Source: Sulfurimonas sp. (GTDB lineage Bacteria > Campylobacterota > Campylobacteria > Campylobacterales > Sulfurimonadaceae). From it: a stretch of 64,000 nt of DNA. Both the position numbers and the translations under genes were made by a program. Below the pieces are notes generated by a model. The model was not told the origin of the DNA. It did not search any database and was given only the letters and a program-made list of their open reading frames with translations. Each line of letters opens with the position of its first letter. The first letter of the stretch is position 1. This document shows positions 54,292 through 63,584 of this stretch, one piece after another. Where the stretch lies: the NCBI RefSeq assembly GCF_029027405.1, contig NZ_CP093396.1, positions 2,367,497-2,431,496 of the forward strand, in the 5' to 3' direction.

Positions 54292-54893
54292 TATTTAGCC
54301 TTTTGTTTTTGATAGTAAGCATACCATGAGCCAAGAAATAGTAAAACAACAACTACACTAATGGTTATTTGCTTTAAATATGTATTTATCAGCTCTTGAT
54401 TTTCACCTATAAAATATCCTAACATTGTTAGTATTAATGCCCAGATGCCAGCACCTAAAGCAGTATAAGTAGAAAATACAATTAGGTTCATTTTTGCAAG
54501 CCCAGCAGGTATAGAAATCAACTGTCTAATCCCTGGAATAAGTCTTCCTATAAAAGTAGAAATATGTCCATGTTTAGCAAAGAAATCATCCATTTTATCT
54601 AAGGCACTTTCTTTTATAAAAAAGTATTTTCCATATCTTTTTAGTATTTTTCTTCCTAAAGTAAGAGCAAGATAATAATTTATAAAAGCTCCAACTAATG
54701 AACCACCTAAAGCACTTATCATTATCATAGATATTGACATATCACCTTTAGATGCTAGGTAACCAGCAGGGATAAGAACTATCTCACTAGGAAAAGGGAT
54801 AAATGAACTTTCTATTGCCATTAATAAAAAAATGCCTAAATAACCCCAGTCAAATATCAAATCTACTATTGTTTGTGCTAACTCTTTTATCAT
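54291..54893 (-). CDS. DedA family membrane protein
   Basis: A 200-residue membrane protein. FIPFPSEIVLIPAGYLASKG, GALGGSLVGAFINYYLA-like ALGGSLVGAFINYYLALTLG and GRLIPGIRQLISIPAGLAKM are the DedA hallmarks. DedA proteins are thought to flip lipids such as undecaprenyl phosphate or phosphatidylethanolamine and support membrane homeostasis. Its start overlaps the end of mcrB by 1 base. Confidence 0.9.
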   Translation of the reverse strand: MIKELAQTIVDLIFDWGYLGIFLLMAIESSFIPFPSEIVLIPAGYLASKGDMSISMIMISALGGSLVGAFINYYLALTLGRKILKRYGKYFFIKESALDKMDDFFAKHGHISTFIGRLIPGIRQLISIPAGLAKMNLIVFSTYTALGAGIWALILTMLGYFIGENQELINTYLKQITISVVVVLLFLGSWYAYYQKQKAK

Positions 54894-56254
54894 TAATTAT
54901 TTTCCTTTGTCAGCATAGCTAATACTTTTGGAAGCTTATCATCATCGGCATAAAAATACTCTTCTAAAAGTGGTTTAATTTTGTATTCTTTAACAAACTC
55001 TAAATCTTCACTATTTTGAACTTTCATAAAATAACTATGCCCTAGCATATAATCCTCACCCAAATTTTCTTTACATCCTATAAACTCATTTAGTTTTTCC
55101 ATTAGTTCTTTGGCATCTGTATTTTTAACTAACTCTAAATTTGGTTTCATCTTTAAAAATGTAAATCTTCGTCTAAGTGCTATATCAACTGTAGCTATAG
55201 ATTTATCTGTAGAGTTCATAGTGGCTATTATGTAAAGGTTTGAAGGAACTGAAAAATTTTCTTTAGAATATGGCAGAGTAACTTCATATATATCTCTTTT
55301 ATCTTCTTCTATAAGAGTAATTAACTCTCCAAATATTTTAGAAATATTTCCTCTGTTTATTTCGTCTATGACTATGTAGAAGTTTTTATCGCTTTTTTCT
55401 AAAGCCTTATTAACAAGGTTTTTAAATACTCCATCTTCAAGTTTGATGCCATTATTGTTGGGTCTAAATCCCTCAATAAAATCTTCATAAGAGTAACTTT
55501 GATGAAAAGTTACAAACTCTACTCTTTTTTCGTCTTTTATAGTTTTAAAAATTTCACTATCATGTTCTACTTTTTCATTTTTTGAAATAATATCAAATAT
55601 CTCTTTTTGACTTCTTCCATCTTCTATCATAGCTATTAATCTTTGGTAGTTATGAGTTTTTCCAACTCCTGGAGCACCATATAGGATTATGTTTTCAATA
55701 TTTATTGTTGATTTGTTAAGCAATACTTCATTATTTATTGTATTTTTATCAACAATAGTTAAGTTTTCTTGACCTTGTTTATTAAAAATCTTTTTTAATA
55801 TGACTCTTCCACCGCTAGTTCTAAAGTCATCTTCTAATTCCAATATTTCTAAATTATCTTTACATATTGATTTAACTGGATATAAATTATCATCAAACAC
55901 TTTATAAAAAATATGAGCATTATTTAATGGATAATTATCGGGGTTATTATTGTAATCTTTCATTGTATCTATAACTTGCAAATATTGTAAATAATATTTA
56001 TATCTCATTGCTACACTTCTATTATCTGAAAATGTAGCAACTCCACCATCATGATGATTGTCATAAATTTCTTGATAGTTATTATCTTTATTAGCAAATG
56101 TTTTTATTTTTTCTATATCATCTAGGGTAGAAAATTCTTCAATTTCATTTAATATTGCTAAACCCGTAGTAATATGAGAAGTATAAAAACTTATTGAATT
56201 ATCTACGAAACCAATTTTTCTTAAATACTCTCCAAATCCATTTAAATTAATCAT
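54893..56254 (-). CDS. mcrB: McrB-like AAA+ GTPase of a type IV restriction system
   Basis: A 453-residue motor. Walker A is ILYGAPGVGKTHNY (about 193-202), followed by FHQSYSYEDFIEGFRP, Walker B FYIVIDEINRGNISKIFGEL and sensor/finger region ATMNSTDKSIATVDIALRRR. These are the McrB set, which uses GTP. The ~180-residue N-terminal part differs from E. coli McrB and would decide which modified base is recognised. It overlaps mcrC by 4 bases. Confidence 0.9.
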   Translation of the reverse strand: MINLNGFGEYLRKIGFVDNSISFYTSHITTGLAILNEIEEFSTLDDIEKIKTFANKDNNYQEIYDNHHDGGVATFSDNRSVAMRYKYYLQYLQVIDTMKDYNNNPDNYPLNNAHIFYKVFDDNLYPVKSICKDNLEILELEDDFRTSGGRVILKKIFNKQGQENLTIVDKNTINNEVLLNKSTINIENIILYGAPGVGKTHNYQRLIAMIEDGRSQKEIFDIISKNEKVEHDSEIFKTIKDEKRVEFVTFHQSYSYEDFIEGFRPNNNGIKLEDGVFKNLVNKALEKSDKNFYIVIDEINRGNISKIFGELITLIEEDKRDIYEVTLPYSKENFSVPSNLYIIATMNSTDKSIATVDIALRRRFTFLKMKPNLELVKNTDAKELMEKLNEFIGCKENLGEDYMLGHSYFMKVQNSEDLEFVKEYKIKPLLEEYFYADDDKLPKVLAMLTKENN

Positions 56255-57399
56255 ATTATCTTCTCCAATCTGTTTCTAATCTCTTCAATATACTCATAAT
56301 ACCCACCATAAAAATCCAAATCAACACTCTTCATCTGCAACTCCACCTTATTATCATTCTCACCCAAAACTATTGTCTTATCTATTTCATCCAGATGCTT
56401 AGGATAAAGAAGCATAGTAGCATCTATATTTTCAAAATTATTAGCATAAACATACATCTGATATCTATCTTCACGAGATGCTATTTTATCATTTTTTATT
56501 ACTTTATATTTACAGTCAATTATAAGATTTTTACTTTTTATAATGATGTCAGGTCTTAACTTTAAACTTCCAAAATTTCTTTCATTTTGCAACTCTGTTG
56601 TAGCATCTATTTCTTTATAAATTCTACCTATAAACTTCTCAAACAAAACATTCATATCAAACAAAAATGCAAAACTCTTTTTACCATTTTCAAATGTAGG
56701 AACAAACTTATTTAAAAGTAGTATAGCAAACTCAAAACTGTCTTTGTATCTACTGTTTAGTCTGTTAAAATGAATATTTATTTTGTTAATATCAAAACTC
56801 TTTGCATCTACCTCATCAAGTATCAACTCACACTGCTTTAATAACTTCTTATTTTTAGCAAACTTTATTAAGGTTTTTATAGCATATAAAAAGAATTGGT
56901 TTAGTTCATTGTTTTGACTAAACTCATCATATTCACAGTATATTTTATTTTTAGTAAAGTTGTATTTTAGATTTTCATTTATAAGATACTTACCTCTTAA
57001 AGTTGTAAGATTATCTTGTTCAGTTATATACTCTTTATAGATGCCCTTTTGAAACTCTTTAAAAAGATTTTGTATAAACATTTGAATAAAAACTTCTAAA
57101 ATTTCATGAGGTTCGTTTTCACTAGATGCTGTCTGTTCATTTAATAGTTTTACATCGTAAACATACATAAGCATATATATAAAAATATTTAGATTTTTTT
57201 TACTGTCATGATTTGCTATTTTAGGGAGTATGTAATAATCTTTGTCACCATGATTTAAGATACCACAATATTGAGTCGCTTTTACTTTTTGCCAGTCTTG
57301 GCGAAAATACTGATGCAAAGATTCATTTACTTGAATATATTTGTTTAAATCACGGGGTATCTCTTCATACTCATAAATGATATTTTCAAGCATATTCAA
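56251..57399 (-). CDS. mcrC: McrC-like nuclease subunit
   Basis: A 382-residue McrC-family protein. The N-terminal part contains LNHGDKDYYILPKI; the C-terminal PD-(D/E)xK-type nuclease is visible as LRPDIIIKSKNLIIDCKYKV, with Asp and the D-C-K motif. McrBC cuts DNA with methylated or modified cytosines, limiting foreign DNA. It is transcribed with mcrB. Confidence 0.9.
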   Translation of the reverse strand: MNMLENIIYEYEEIPRDLNKYIQVNESLHQYFRQDWQKVKATQYCGILNHGDKDYYILPKIANHDSKKNLNIFIYMLMYVYDVKLLNEQTASSENEPHEILEVFIQMFIQNLFKEFQKGIYKEYITEQDNLTTLRGKYLINENLKYNFTKNKIYCEYDEFSQNNELNQFFLYAIKTLIKFAKNKKLLKQCELILDEVDAKSFDINKINIHFNRLNSRYKDSFEFAILLLNKFVPTFENGKKSFAFLFDMNVLFEKFIGRIYKEIDATTELQNERNFGSLKLRPDIIIKSKNLIIDCKYKVIKNDKIASREDRYQMYVYANNFENIDATMLLYPKHLDEIDKTIVLGENDNKVELQMKSVDLDFYGGYYEYIEEIRNRLEKII

Positions 57400-57415
57400 T
57401 TAATAAACTTTAGTT

Positions 57416-57757
57416 TTATAGTTCAATCTTTAAAATCTTGTTTTTCAACGTCGGTAAATAGTCTCTTAATATACTCTCAATAAAGCCTAAATCTACACCT
57501 TCATAATCATGAACAATATAGTTTCTTGTATAATATGCTCCATCTTTATCATCTTTTAAATCATAAGTTTCTACAACTTTATCATCAAACTTTTTTAGTG
57601 TTTCGCCAATCTGTGACAGTCCCATTAAAACTGCCATTTGACCTTCAAAATCTTCTAAAGTTTTTACAATACCCTCATGTCTTTTAACTATTTCTTCTAT
57701 ATTTTCTATCATCTCAACTATAAAATCTATTTTAGCTTGTAATGATTTTTCAGACAT
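57416..57757 (-). CDS. HepT-like toxin (HEPN RNase)
   Basis: A 113-residue HEPN protein. The catalytic motif R-x4-H-x-Y reads RNYIVHDY (about residues 79-86). HepT proteins are RNase toxins held by an adjacent MNT nucleotidyltransferase. The gene overlaps the MNT gene by 8 bases and lies 17 bases upstream of mcrC, so all four defence genes may be co-transcribed. Confidence 0.85.
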   Translation of the reverse strand: MSEKSLQAKIDFIVEMIENIEEIVKRHEGIVKTLEDFEGQMAVLMGLSQIGETLKKFDDKVVETYDLKDDKDGAYYTRNYIVHDYEGVDLGFIESILRDYLPTLKNKILKIEL

Positions 57758-58061
57758 AAACTACTTCATCTAAAATATATTTTTTTGCTGTTTTTGAAAG
57801 GTTATTTTTAGGAGCTAAGTCAATTTTTTTATCTAATGACTTACTTATTTGTTTTTTTATTTCATCTAGTTTTTTAAAGCCTATAAATCCACTATATTTT
57901 TTAAAAAAAACATCATTAAGATGATACAAAATATCTACATCACTATTTTGTGTATTTTCTCCTCTTGCGTATGAGCCAAAAACTCCATCTATAACAAAAC
58001 CATCATTAATAAAGTTATTTTTTAAAGATTTTATTTTATTTAAAATATTTATATCTTGCAT
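57750..58061 (-). CDS. MNT-like nucleotidyltransferase antitoxin
   Basis: A 103-residue minimal nucleotidyltransferase. GSYARGENTQNSDVDILYHL gives the G-S-x10-D-x-D motif (about residues 29-43). Antitoxins of this kind AMPylate the HepT toxin on its active-site tyrosine. Pair with the overlapping HepT gene. Confidence 0.88.
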   Translation of the reverse strand: MQDINILNKIKSLKNNFINDGFVIDGVFGSYARGENTQNSDVDILYHLNDVFFKKYSGFIGFKKLDEIKKQISKSLDKKIDLAPKNNLSKTAKKYILDEVVYV

Positions 58062-58090
58062 TTTAACACCTCATACTAATATATTGTACA

Positions 58091-59122
58091 TTATAGCAAA
58101 TTATCAGAATTAACTTTTTGGACATCTCGTATCATCTGTAATGCCACATCTTTTTTGCCATACTGGATTAGGGCTCTACTTTTATGTTCTAATGGTTCAT
58201 CAAGTATAGCTAAGAATTTATCTTTTAAATCTTCACTTTCTCTTTCACACCAACCAAGTTCTTTTTCTTGTATGAATTTTGCATTGTGGTATTGGTGATC
58301 AGATGCAGCGTGAGGATATGGCACATAAAAAGCAGGACAACCATTTGTTGTAAGCTCCCATAGGGTACTCGCCCCTGCACGACTAACTGCCAAGTCAGAA
58401 ATCTGAATCAATCTTGTTAGCTCAGTTGTAAATCCATAAAGCTTTACACTAATTCCTAAATTTTCATACTCTTTTTTAACTCTCTCATAATCACTCTCAC
58501 CTGCTTGATGAATAATTTTTATGCCTTTTTCGTTAAGGGTAGATGCTACACTTAAAGCTAAGTCATTTATAGCTTTTGCTCCATGTGAGCCACCTAAAAA
58601 TATAATTGTTTTTAAATTTTGTCTAACTCTTGCACTTTTATAAAACACATCTTTAACGGGATAGCCTTTAATTGGTGAGTCCTCATCATAAGCGCTTATA
58701 AATCTCTTAGCATAAGGTTTTAAAAGTGAGTTCAGCCTTCCTTTTACAGCATTTTGTTCATGTATAAAAAGAGGCATTCTCATAGAAATACTAGCTAGTG
58801 ATGCTGGTGCAGCTGAAAAACCACCTACACTATAAACAGCATCTATACTATGTTCTTTTAAAATAGTTCTTGATTTTATAAAGGCACTAAATACTTTAAA
58901 AAGTGCTTTTATTTTACCAACACCTTTTTGATTTACAACTCCTGTTGTTTGTAGAAAATAAACTTCAGAAAAAAGAGTAGAATTTTCAAAATATTTCTTA
59001 TCTTGTCCTTTAGTTGAACCTACAAAAATTACTTCATGCCCATCTTTTTTGGCCGCTATTACAAGAGCTTCGGCTATCATAAGATGACCACCAGTTCCAC
59101 CACCTGTAATGCAAAGTTTCAT
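58091..59122 (-). CDS. murG: UDP-GlcNAc: undecaprenyl-PP-MurNAc-pentapeptide transferase
   Basis: MurG makes lipid II in murein synthesis. The 343-residue enzyme has the N-terminal GGGTGGHLMIAEAL (residues 7-20), FIHEQNAVKGRLNSLL and, near the C-terminus, AVSRAGASTLWELTTNGCPA with the UDP-sugar-binding residues. It follows the FtsW/RodA-type gene by 14 bases. Confidence 0.96.
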   Translation of the reverse strand: MKLCITGGGTGGHLMIAEALVIAAKKDGHEVIFVGSTKGQDKKYFENSTLFSEVYFLQTTGVVNQKGVGKIKALFKVFSAFIKSRTILKEHSIDAVYSVGGFSAAPASLASISMRMPLFIHEQNAVKGRLNSLLKPYAKRFISAYDEDSPIKGYPVKDVFYKSARVRQNLKTIIFLGGSHGAKAINDLALSVASTLNEKGIKIIHQAGESDYERVKKEYENLGISVKLYGFTTELTRLIQISDLAVSRAGASTLWELTTNGCPAFYVPYPHAASDHQYHNAKFIQEKELGWCERESEDLKDKFLAILDEPLEHKSRALIQYGKKDVALQMIRDVQKVNSDNLL

Positions 59123-59136
59123 AAAATTATCTCCAT

Positions 59137-60300
59137 CTACTCTAAGTCTGCTTTTTTAGATGCCATCAGTACCATACCAATAGCAATAGATGCCGCAATC
59201 ATCGCTGAACCACCATAACTCAAAAATGGAACCGAGATACCTTTAATAGGGGTGATTCCACTAATACCATAAGCATTTACAATAAAAGCAAAAGATAGTA
59301 AGAGTCCTATACCAAGTGAGAATAGATAGATGCTTGTATCTTTTGAACGATTTGCAATTTTAAATATTCTTTGTAGTATCCACATAAATAAAATAACTAC
59401 AAATAACACGCCAAAAAAACCAAACTCTTCTGCTAAACCTGCCAAAATAAAATCTGTATGAACCTCACTTAAAAAGCCAAGTTTAAAAGTTCCTCCACCC
59501 AAACCTGTACCAAACATTCCACCATTGTGTATTGCATTTATTGAGTGTCCTATTTGATATGGTTCTATCTCTGTTGGAACTCTTAATTTTTCTGCTATTG
59601 TAGCTGGAAAAAGTTCTAATACACTGTTTTGAGCCAACGCCCACCATGACTTTATACGAGTGATTCTATGTTCTGCAGTAAAAATAAAAAACAGAAAAAA
59701 AGTTAAAGCTATAAAAAGAAGTGAGAAAAAAAATCTAAAACTACTCCCCGCAAACATCAACATAAAGAGAAGTGTCATGCCAAGAACTACAACTTGTCCT
59801 AAATCATTTTGAACAAAAGCTATCATAAACATAGCACATACAAAGACAAGTGCATAAGGAATAAAACGCTTAAACTCTGCTCCTATTCCCATGCCAGCAT
59901 GGTGTCCTAATTTTCTTGAAAAACTCCATGCTAAAAAATAAACAAAACCAACTTTAAAAAACTCAACTGGAGCAAGGGAAAATCCAAAAATTTTTATCCA
60001 TCTTTTTGCTCCACCAACAGCAGAGACTAAAGACTCTGATAAAAAAGGCATCGCTATTATTAAAATTCCTGAACCTATAAAAAGCATAAAACCAATAGGT
60101 GCCAACCATTTATCAGGATCAAGTTGAGCTAATAACCAAATTATTATAACTCCCATAAAACCAAAAAAAGCTTGTCTTATAGCGAAATGAAACTCACTAA
60201 CTCCAAAAAGAAGTGTTGTATATGCTGATAAAGAGTAAGTAAGAACTATACTAATTAAAATTAACATAGATACAAGTAAGAATAATTTTCTATCAGCCAT
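59137..60300 (-). CDS. ftsW: SEDS glycosyltransferase FtsW/RodA type
   Basis: A 387-residue polytopic protein of the SEDS group, which polymerises lipid II. FVQNDLGQVVVLGMTLLFML and EPYQIGHSINAIHNGGMFGT, with GLGGGTFKLGFL and FTDFILAGLAEEFGF-like HTDFILAGLAEEFGF, are typical, and the PFLSYGGSAM motif lies near residue 355. Its place beside murG favours FtsW (division) over RodA (elongation), but sequence alone does not settle it. Confidence 0.9.
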   Translation of the reverse strand: MADRKLFLLVSMLILISIVLTYSLSAYTTLLFGVSEFHFAIRQAFFGFMGVIIIWLLAQLDPDKWLAPIGFMLFIGSGILIIAMPFLSESLVSAVGGAKRWIKIFGFSLAPVEFFKVGFVYFLAWSFSRKLGHHAGMGIGAEFKRFIPYALVFVCAMFMIAFVQNDLGQVVVLGMTLLFMLMFAGSSFRFFFSLLFIALTFFLFFIFTAEHRITRIKSWWALAQNSVLELFPATIAEKLRVPTEIEPYQIGHSINAIHNGGMFGTGLGGGTFKLGFLSEVHTDFILAGLAEEFGFFGVLFVVILFMWILQRIFKIANRSKDTSIYLFSLGIGLLLSFAFIVNAYGISGITPIKGISVPFLSYGGSAMIAASIAIGMVLMASKKADLE

Positions 60301-60312
60301 AAGTAAACAAGC

Positions 60313-60834
60313 CTATTTAATTTTATTTATTTTTAAAACAAACTCAACTTCTGCTTTTGAGATATGTAGCTCTTTAGAGATAGTTTCCAGAGAAACTCCT
60401 TGCTTAAAAAGTGAGATAATTTTTTCATCATCATTTCCATGAACTGAGGTTGGAATAGAGATTTGTTTTACCCCATTTTCTAAAGATGCCATACGAGAAT
60501 TCATTTGTCCATCCATATCATGAAGAGTTTTTTCTAGTTTTTTTAGACCAAGAGAAAGAGGGCTTACCATGTCATACACTGTTCTTTCTACCTCTTCATA
60601 AATGTTTTCATCACTCATTCTACTATTATTATCTTTAATATTTTTTGCTGTCCCTTCAAGCTCTTTTTTTAAGTAATATATATCTCTGTTTAATTCTTCA
60701 ACAACAGATGCGACAGAGTGGATATTTTTATTGAACTCTGAATCTTTTGAAAAAACATAATATAAAAGATATAAAATCATAGCTGCCATGGCAACTACAA
60801 TATACTCGATATTTATAAACTCTGTATAATTCAT
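60313..60834 (-). CDS. Membrane-anchored coiled-coil protein with helix-turn-helix-like tail
   Basis: A 173-residue protein with one N-terminal membrane helix (about 10-28) and a long coiled coil (about 35-135). The last ~35 residues (EKIISLFKQGVSLETISKEL, then HISKAEVEFVLKIN) look like a DUF6115-type helix-turn-helix, usually not DNA-binding when membrane-linked. It overlaps the PilZ-like gene upstream by 4 bases and lies 12 bases from ftsW. A role in the cell envelope or motility is possible but unproven. Confidence 0.6.
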   Translation of the reverse strand: MNYTEFINIEYIVVAMAAMILYLLYYVFSKDSEFNKNIHSVASVVEELNRDIYYLKKELEGTAKNIKDNNSRMSDENIYEEVERTVYDMVSPLSLGLKKLEKTLHDMDGQMNSRMASLENGVKQISIPTSVHGNDDEKIISLFKQGVSLETISKELHISKAEVEFVLKINKIK

Positions 60835-61346
60835 TTTTCTTTCGCCTCACGAATAAGTACTCTCTCCCTTGCTGTCAAATAGACCCCCCACTCTTTTTCA
60901 TCTCTATCATGTATTTTTGTTATTTCAACTAATGATGAATCAAGTGCCTTAAAAAAAACTGCAACATCTCTTTTTGGGTGAACAGGCATTTCAACCCGTC
61001 CATAATATTCTACTCCAACTTCTAAAACATCTGCTTCTAATTTAAAATGATCAAAACCAATAGACTCTATTTTTATTTCATGATTTAGTGATATTCGTTT
61101 AGGGATTTCATTTTTTAAAAACATCTCTAAGGCATCTATCTTTCTATGCAATTCTACAACAAGGTTTAGTAAAACAGGGTCGGTATCAGAAGTTTCACCT
61201 CTTCCTTTAGCAAGTTTTAACCATTGACTTATCGGGTCATCATCACTCTCACTTAACTGTGCATACTCTCTTAAATACTCTTCTTTATCTAGTGACGCTT
61301 CACTATACACTAAACTGATTGGAACAGGTACTAAACGAATACTCAT
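60831..61346 (-). CDS. PilZ-like protein
   Basis: A 171-residue soluble protein. Residues ~90-165 form a PilZ-like beta domain (RISLNHEIKIESIGFDHFKL and YYGRVEMPVHPKRDVAVFFK, then LTARERVLIREA), but the RxxxR and DxSxxG c-di-GMP-binding motifs are not complete. It may bind c-di-GMP weakly or serve as a degenerate adaptor for the membrane protein gene with which it overlaps. Confidence 0.55.
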   Translation of the reverse strand: MSIRLVPVPISLVYSEASLDKEEYLREYAQLSESDDDPISQWLKLAKGRGETSDTDPVLLNLVVELHRKIDALEMFLKNEIPKRISLNHEIKIESIGFDHFKLEADVLEVGVEYYGRVEMPVHPKRDVAVFFKALDSSLVEITKIHDRDEKEWGVYLTARERVLIREAKEK

Positions 61347-62203
61347 GCAAACACCTTATCTAAAACTATAAATATGAAAAATGCTATGCCTAAGTAACCA
61401 TTTACAGTAAAAAAAGCACGGTCTATTGTTGTGAAATCTTTTCTAACTAGGTAGTGTTCATAAGAGAGCATAATCGCACTTAAGATAACTGCACTAAAAG
61501 CAAAAATACCAAGACCTGCAACCCAAACAAACAAAGCCCAAAAAATAACACTAAGTAAGTGGAATAATGCAGAGATAAAAAGAGTTGCATCTGAGCCATA
61601 TCTTGATGGAATAGAATGTAACTTATTATCTATATCAAAGTCCATATCTTGAAGCGAATAAAGTAAGTCAAATCCAGCAACCCAAAATATAACACCTAAA
61701 CTAAGTATAACTGACCAAGCAGGTATCGATGCTTGAACTGCTACTACACCAGCAATAGGAGCTAAACCTAAAGAGATGCCAAGAATAAGATGTGCTAAAT
61801 GAGAAAACCGTTTAAAATAGGAATAAGAGCTAAGGACAAAAAGGATGGGAACACTTAAGTAGAGTGCTAAATCATTTATCATATATGCAACTACTATAAA
61901 AACAAAAGCGTTTACAGCTATAAATATTAAAATACTAAAAGAATCTAACCTTCCATCCACATTTGGTCTTGAAGTTGTTCTAGGATTTTGGGCATCTATA
62001 TCTCTGTCTGCATAACGGTTTACACCCATAGCAAAATTTCTAGCACTAACAGCAGCTAAAACTCCCATCAGTAAAAGCCAAAACCCAAACCAGCCATCTG
62101 CTGCTACAATCATAGCAATAAAGATGAAGGGAAGAGAAAATATAGAGTGTTCGAACATTACAAGTTCATTAAAATCTTTTAATTTATTTATATATTTTTG
62201 CAA
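61343..62203 (-). CDS. UbiA-type prenyltransferase, probably menaquinone biosynthesis MqnP
   Basis: A 286-residue membrane enzyme with about nine helices. The first Asp-rich motif is NRYADRDIDAQNPRTTSRPN, the second SLQDMDFDIDNKLHSIPSRY, as in UbiA prenyltransferases. In Campylobacterota, which make menaquinone by the futalosine route, this protein is MqnP. The start is TTG at 62203, with AAGG seven bases upstream. Its stop overlaps the PilZ-like gene by 4 bases. Confidence 0.87.
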   Translation of the reverse strand: MQKYINKLKDFNELVMFEHSIFSLPFIFIAMIVAADGWFGFWLLLMGVLAAVSARNFAMGVNRYADRDIDAQNPRTTSRPNVDGRLDSFSILIFIAVNAFVFIVVAYMINDLALYLSVPILFVLSSYSYFKRFSHLAHLILGISLGLAPIAGVVAVQASIPAWSVILSLGVIFWVAGFDLLYSLQDMDFDIDNKLHSIPSRYGSDATLFISALFHLLSVIFWALFVWVAGLGIFAFSAVILSAIMLSYEHYLVRKDFTTIDRAFFTVNGYLGIAFFIFIVLDKVFA

Positions 62204-62259
62204 CTATTTACCTTAAAATATTATTGATTGTTATTTTATCTAAAGTTGATTTAAAATGA

Positions 62260-62265
62260 TATAAT
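62260..62265 (+). promoter_or_regulatory. -10 box 6 nt before the miaA start
   Basis: TGATATAAT followed by TTTTAC-like six bases (TTTACA) and ATG at 62272, so the message would be leaderless. Confidence 0.5.
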
Positions 62266-62271
62266 TTTACA

Positions 62272-63153
62272 ATGAAAAGATTAGCCATCATAGGACCAAC
62301 AGCATCTGGAAAAACTGATTTAGCCATAAAAATTGCTAAAAAAATGGATTCTTATATACTCTCTATTGATTCTCTTAGCATCTATAAAGAGATAAATATC
62401 GTTTCTGCTAAACCTTCAAAACAAGAGATGCGTGGCATTAAGCATTTTGGTATTGATGTCTTAAAGCCTAATGAGCATTTCAGCGTTGATACTCTCATAA
62501 ATATCTATCAAGAAGTGAAAAAATTATGTGAATTTAATAATAAAAATCTTATTATTGTAGGTGGCACATCTTTTTATTTAAAATCACTTTTAAGTGGACT
62601 TTCTACTCTCCCAATTATAGATGAAGAGATTAAAAATAGAGTTAAATTTAAGTTAAAAAATCTAAAAAAATCTTATGATTACTTAGTAAAAACTGACCCT
62701 TTATATATGTCAAATATAAATTCTTCCGATGCTTACAGAATTGAAAAGGCTATGCTTATCGTCGAAGCATCTGGCGTATGTGCAAGTGAATGGTTTAAAC
62801 TAAATCCTCCAAAACCAATTATCAAAGATTTAGATATTTACAATATTGAAGTGCAAAGAGATGTTTTAAGAGAACGAATATCAAAAAGAACTATACAGAT
62901 GATTCGTCTTGGTCTGATAGATGAAGTTTGTCTTTTAGAAAAAAAATACACAAGATTTCCAAATTCAATGGGAGCTATTGGTATTGTAGAAGTTTTAGAA
63001 TATGTAGATGGTAGTGCTTCAAAAGAAGAGATGATTCAAAATATTTCTACCCATACTGCGCAACTAGCAAAAAGGCAGGATACTTTTAATCGTACTCAAT
63101 TTAAAAACACAACTTCTGCAAACTTAGATGAGCTAAGAAAATTACTAACATGA
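62272..63153 (+). CDS. miaA: tRNA dimethylallyltransferase
   Basis: MiaA adds the isopentenyl group to A37 of tRNAs reading UNN codons. The 293-residue protein begins RLAIIGPTASGKTDLAIKIA (P-loop), then LSIDSLSIYKEINIVSAKPS, IVGGTSFYLKSLLSGLS and NSMGAIGIVEVLEY. It is shorter than the E. coli enzyme but normal for this phylum. TATAAT lies six bases before its ATG, with no Shine-Dalgarno. It overlaps the next gene by 4 bases. Confidence 0.94.
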   Translation: MKRLAIIGPTASGKTDLAIKIAKKMDSYILSIDSLSIYKEINIVSAKPSKQEMRGIKHFGIDVLKPNEHFSVDTLINIYQEVKKLCEFNNKNLIIVGGTSFYLKSLLSGLSTLPIIDEEIKNRVKFKLKNLKKSYDYLVKTDPLYMSNINSSDAYRIEKAMLIVEASGVCASEWFKLNPPKPIIKDLDIYNIEVQRDVLRERISKRTIQMIRLGLIDEVCLLEKKYTRFPNSMGAIGIVEVLEYVDGSASKEEMIQNISTHTAQLAKRQDTFNRTQFKNTTSANLDELRKLLT

Positions 63154-63584
63154 AGTTATTTTTAATCATATTGCTAAGCATAAGTCTATATGCTCAAAAT
63201 TCTCTTTATTTTTTCCCAAAAGATTCAAAAAAAGCTAAAAATGATATTGAAAAACTTATAAAAGATTCAAAGCGTAGTATTGATATAGCTATGTATAATT
63301 TTGGAAATAAAAAACTTGTAAAATTGTTACTTAAAGCAAAAAAACGAGGTGTTGAAGTAAAAGTTTTTTATGATAAAAAAGATGTGAATTTTAAAAGTAT
63401 AGATGCCAATACATTAGATAAAAAACTTCACACTAAGATAGCAATTTTTGATAAAAGAACAGTTGTTTTTGGAAGTCCAAACTGGACTAAAAAAAGTTTT
63501 AAAAATAATTATGAAGTTTTATATATTACAGATGACAAAAAGCTAGTCTCAAAATTCAACAATTTTTTCAAATCTCTAAACTAA
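63150..63584 (+). CDS. PLD-like exported nuclease
   Basis: A 144-residue phospholipase D superfamily protein with a signal peptide (about 1-16). The single HKD motif is LHTKIAIFDKRTVVFGSPNW (about 93-112), as in Nuc-type endonucleases, which act as dimers. It may degrade DNA in the periplasm or at the surface. Start overlaps miaA by 4 bases; the stop overlaps the TPR gene's stop on the other strand. Confidence 0.87.
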   Translation: MKLFLIILLSISLYAQNSLYFFPKDSKKAKNDIEKLIKDSKRSIDIAMYNFGNKKLVKLLLKAKKRGVEVKVFYDKKDVNFKSIDANTLDKKLHTKIAIFDKRTVVFGSPNWTKKSFKNNYEVLYITDDKKLVSKFNNFFKSLN

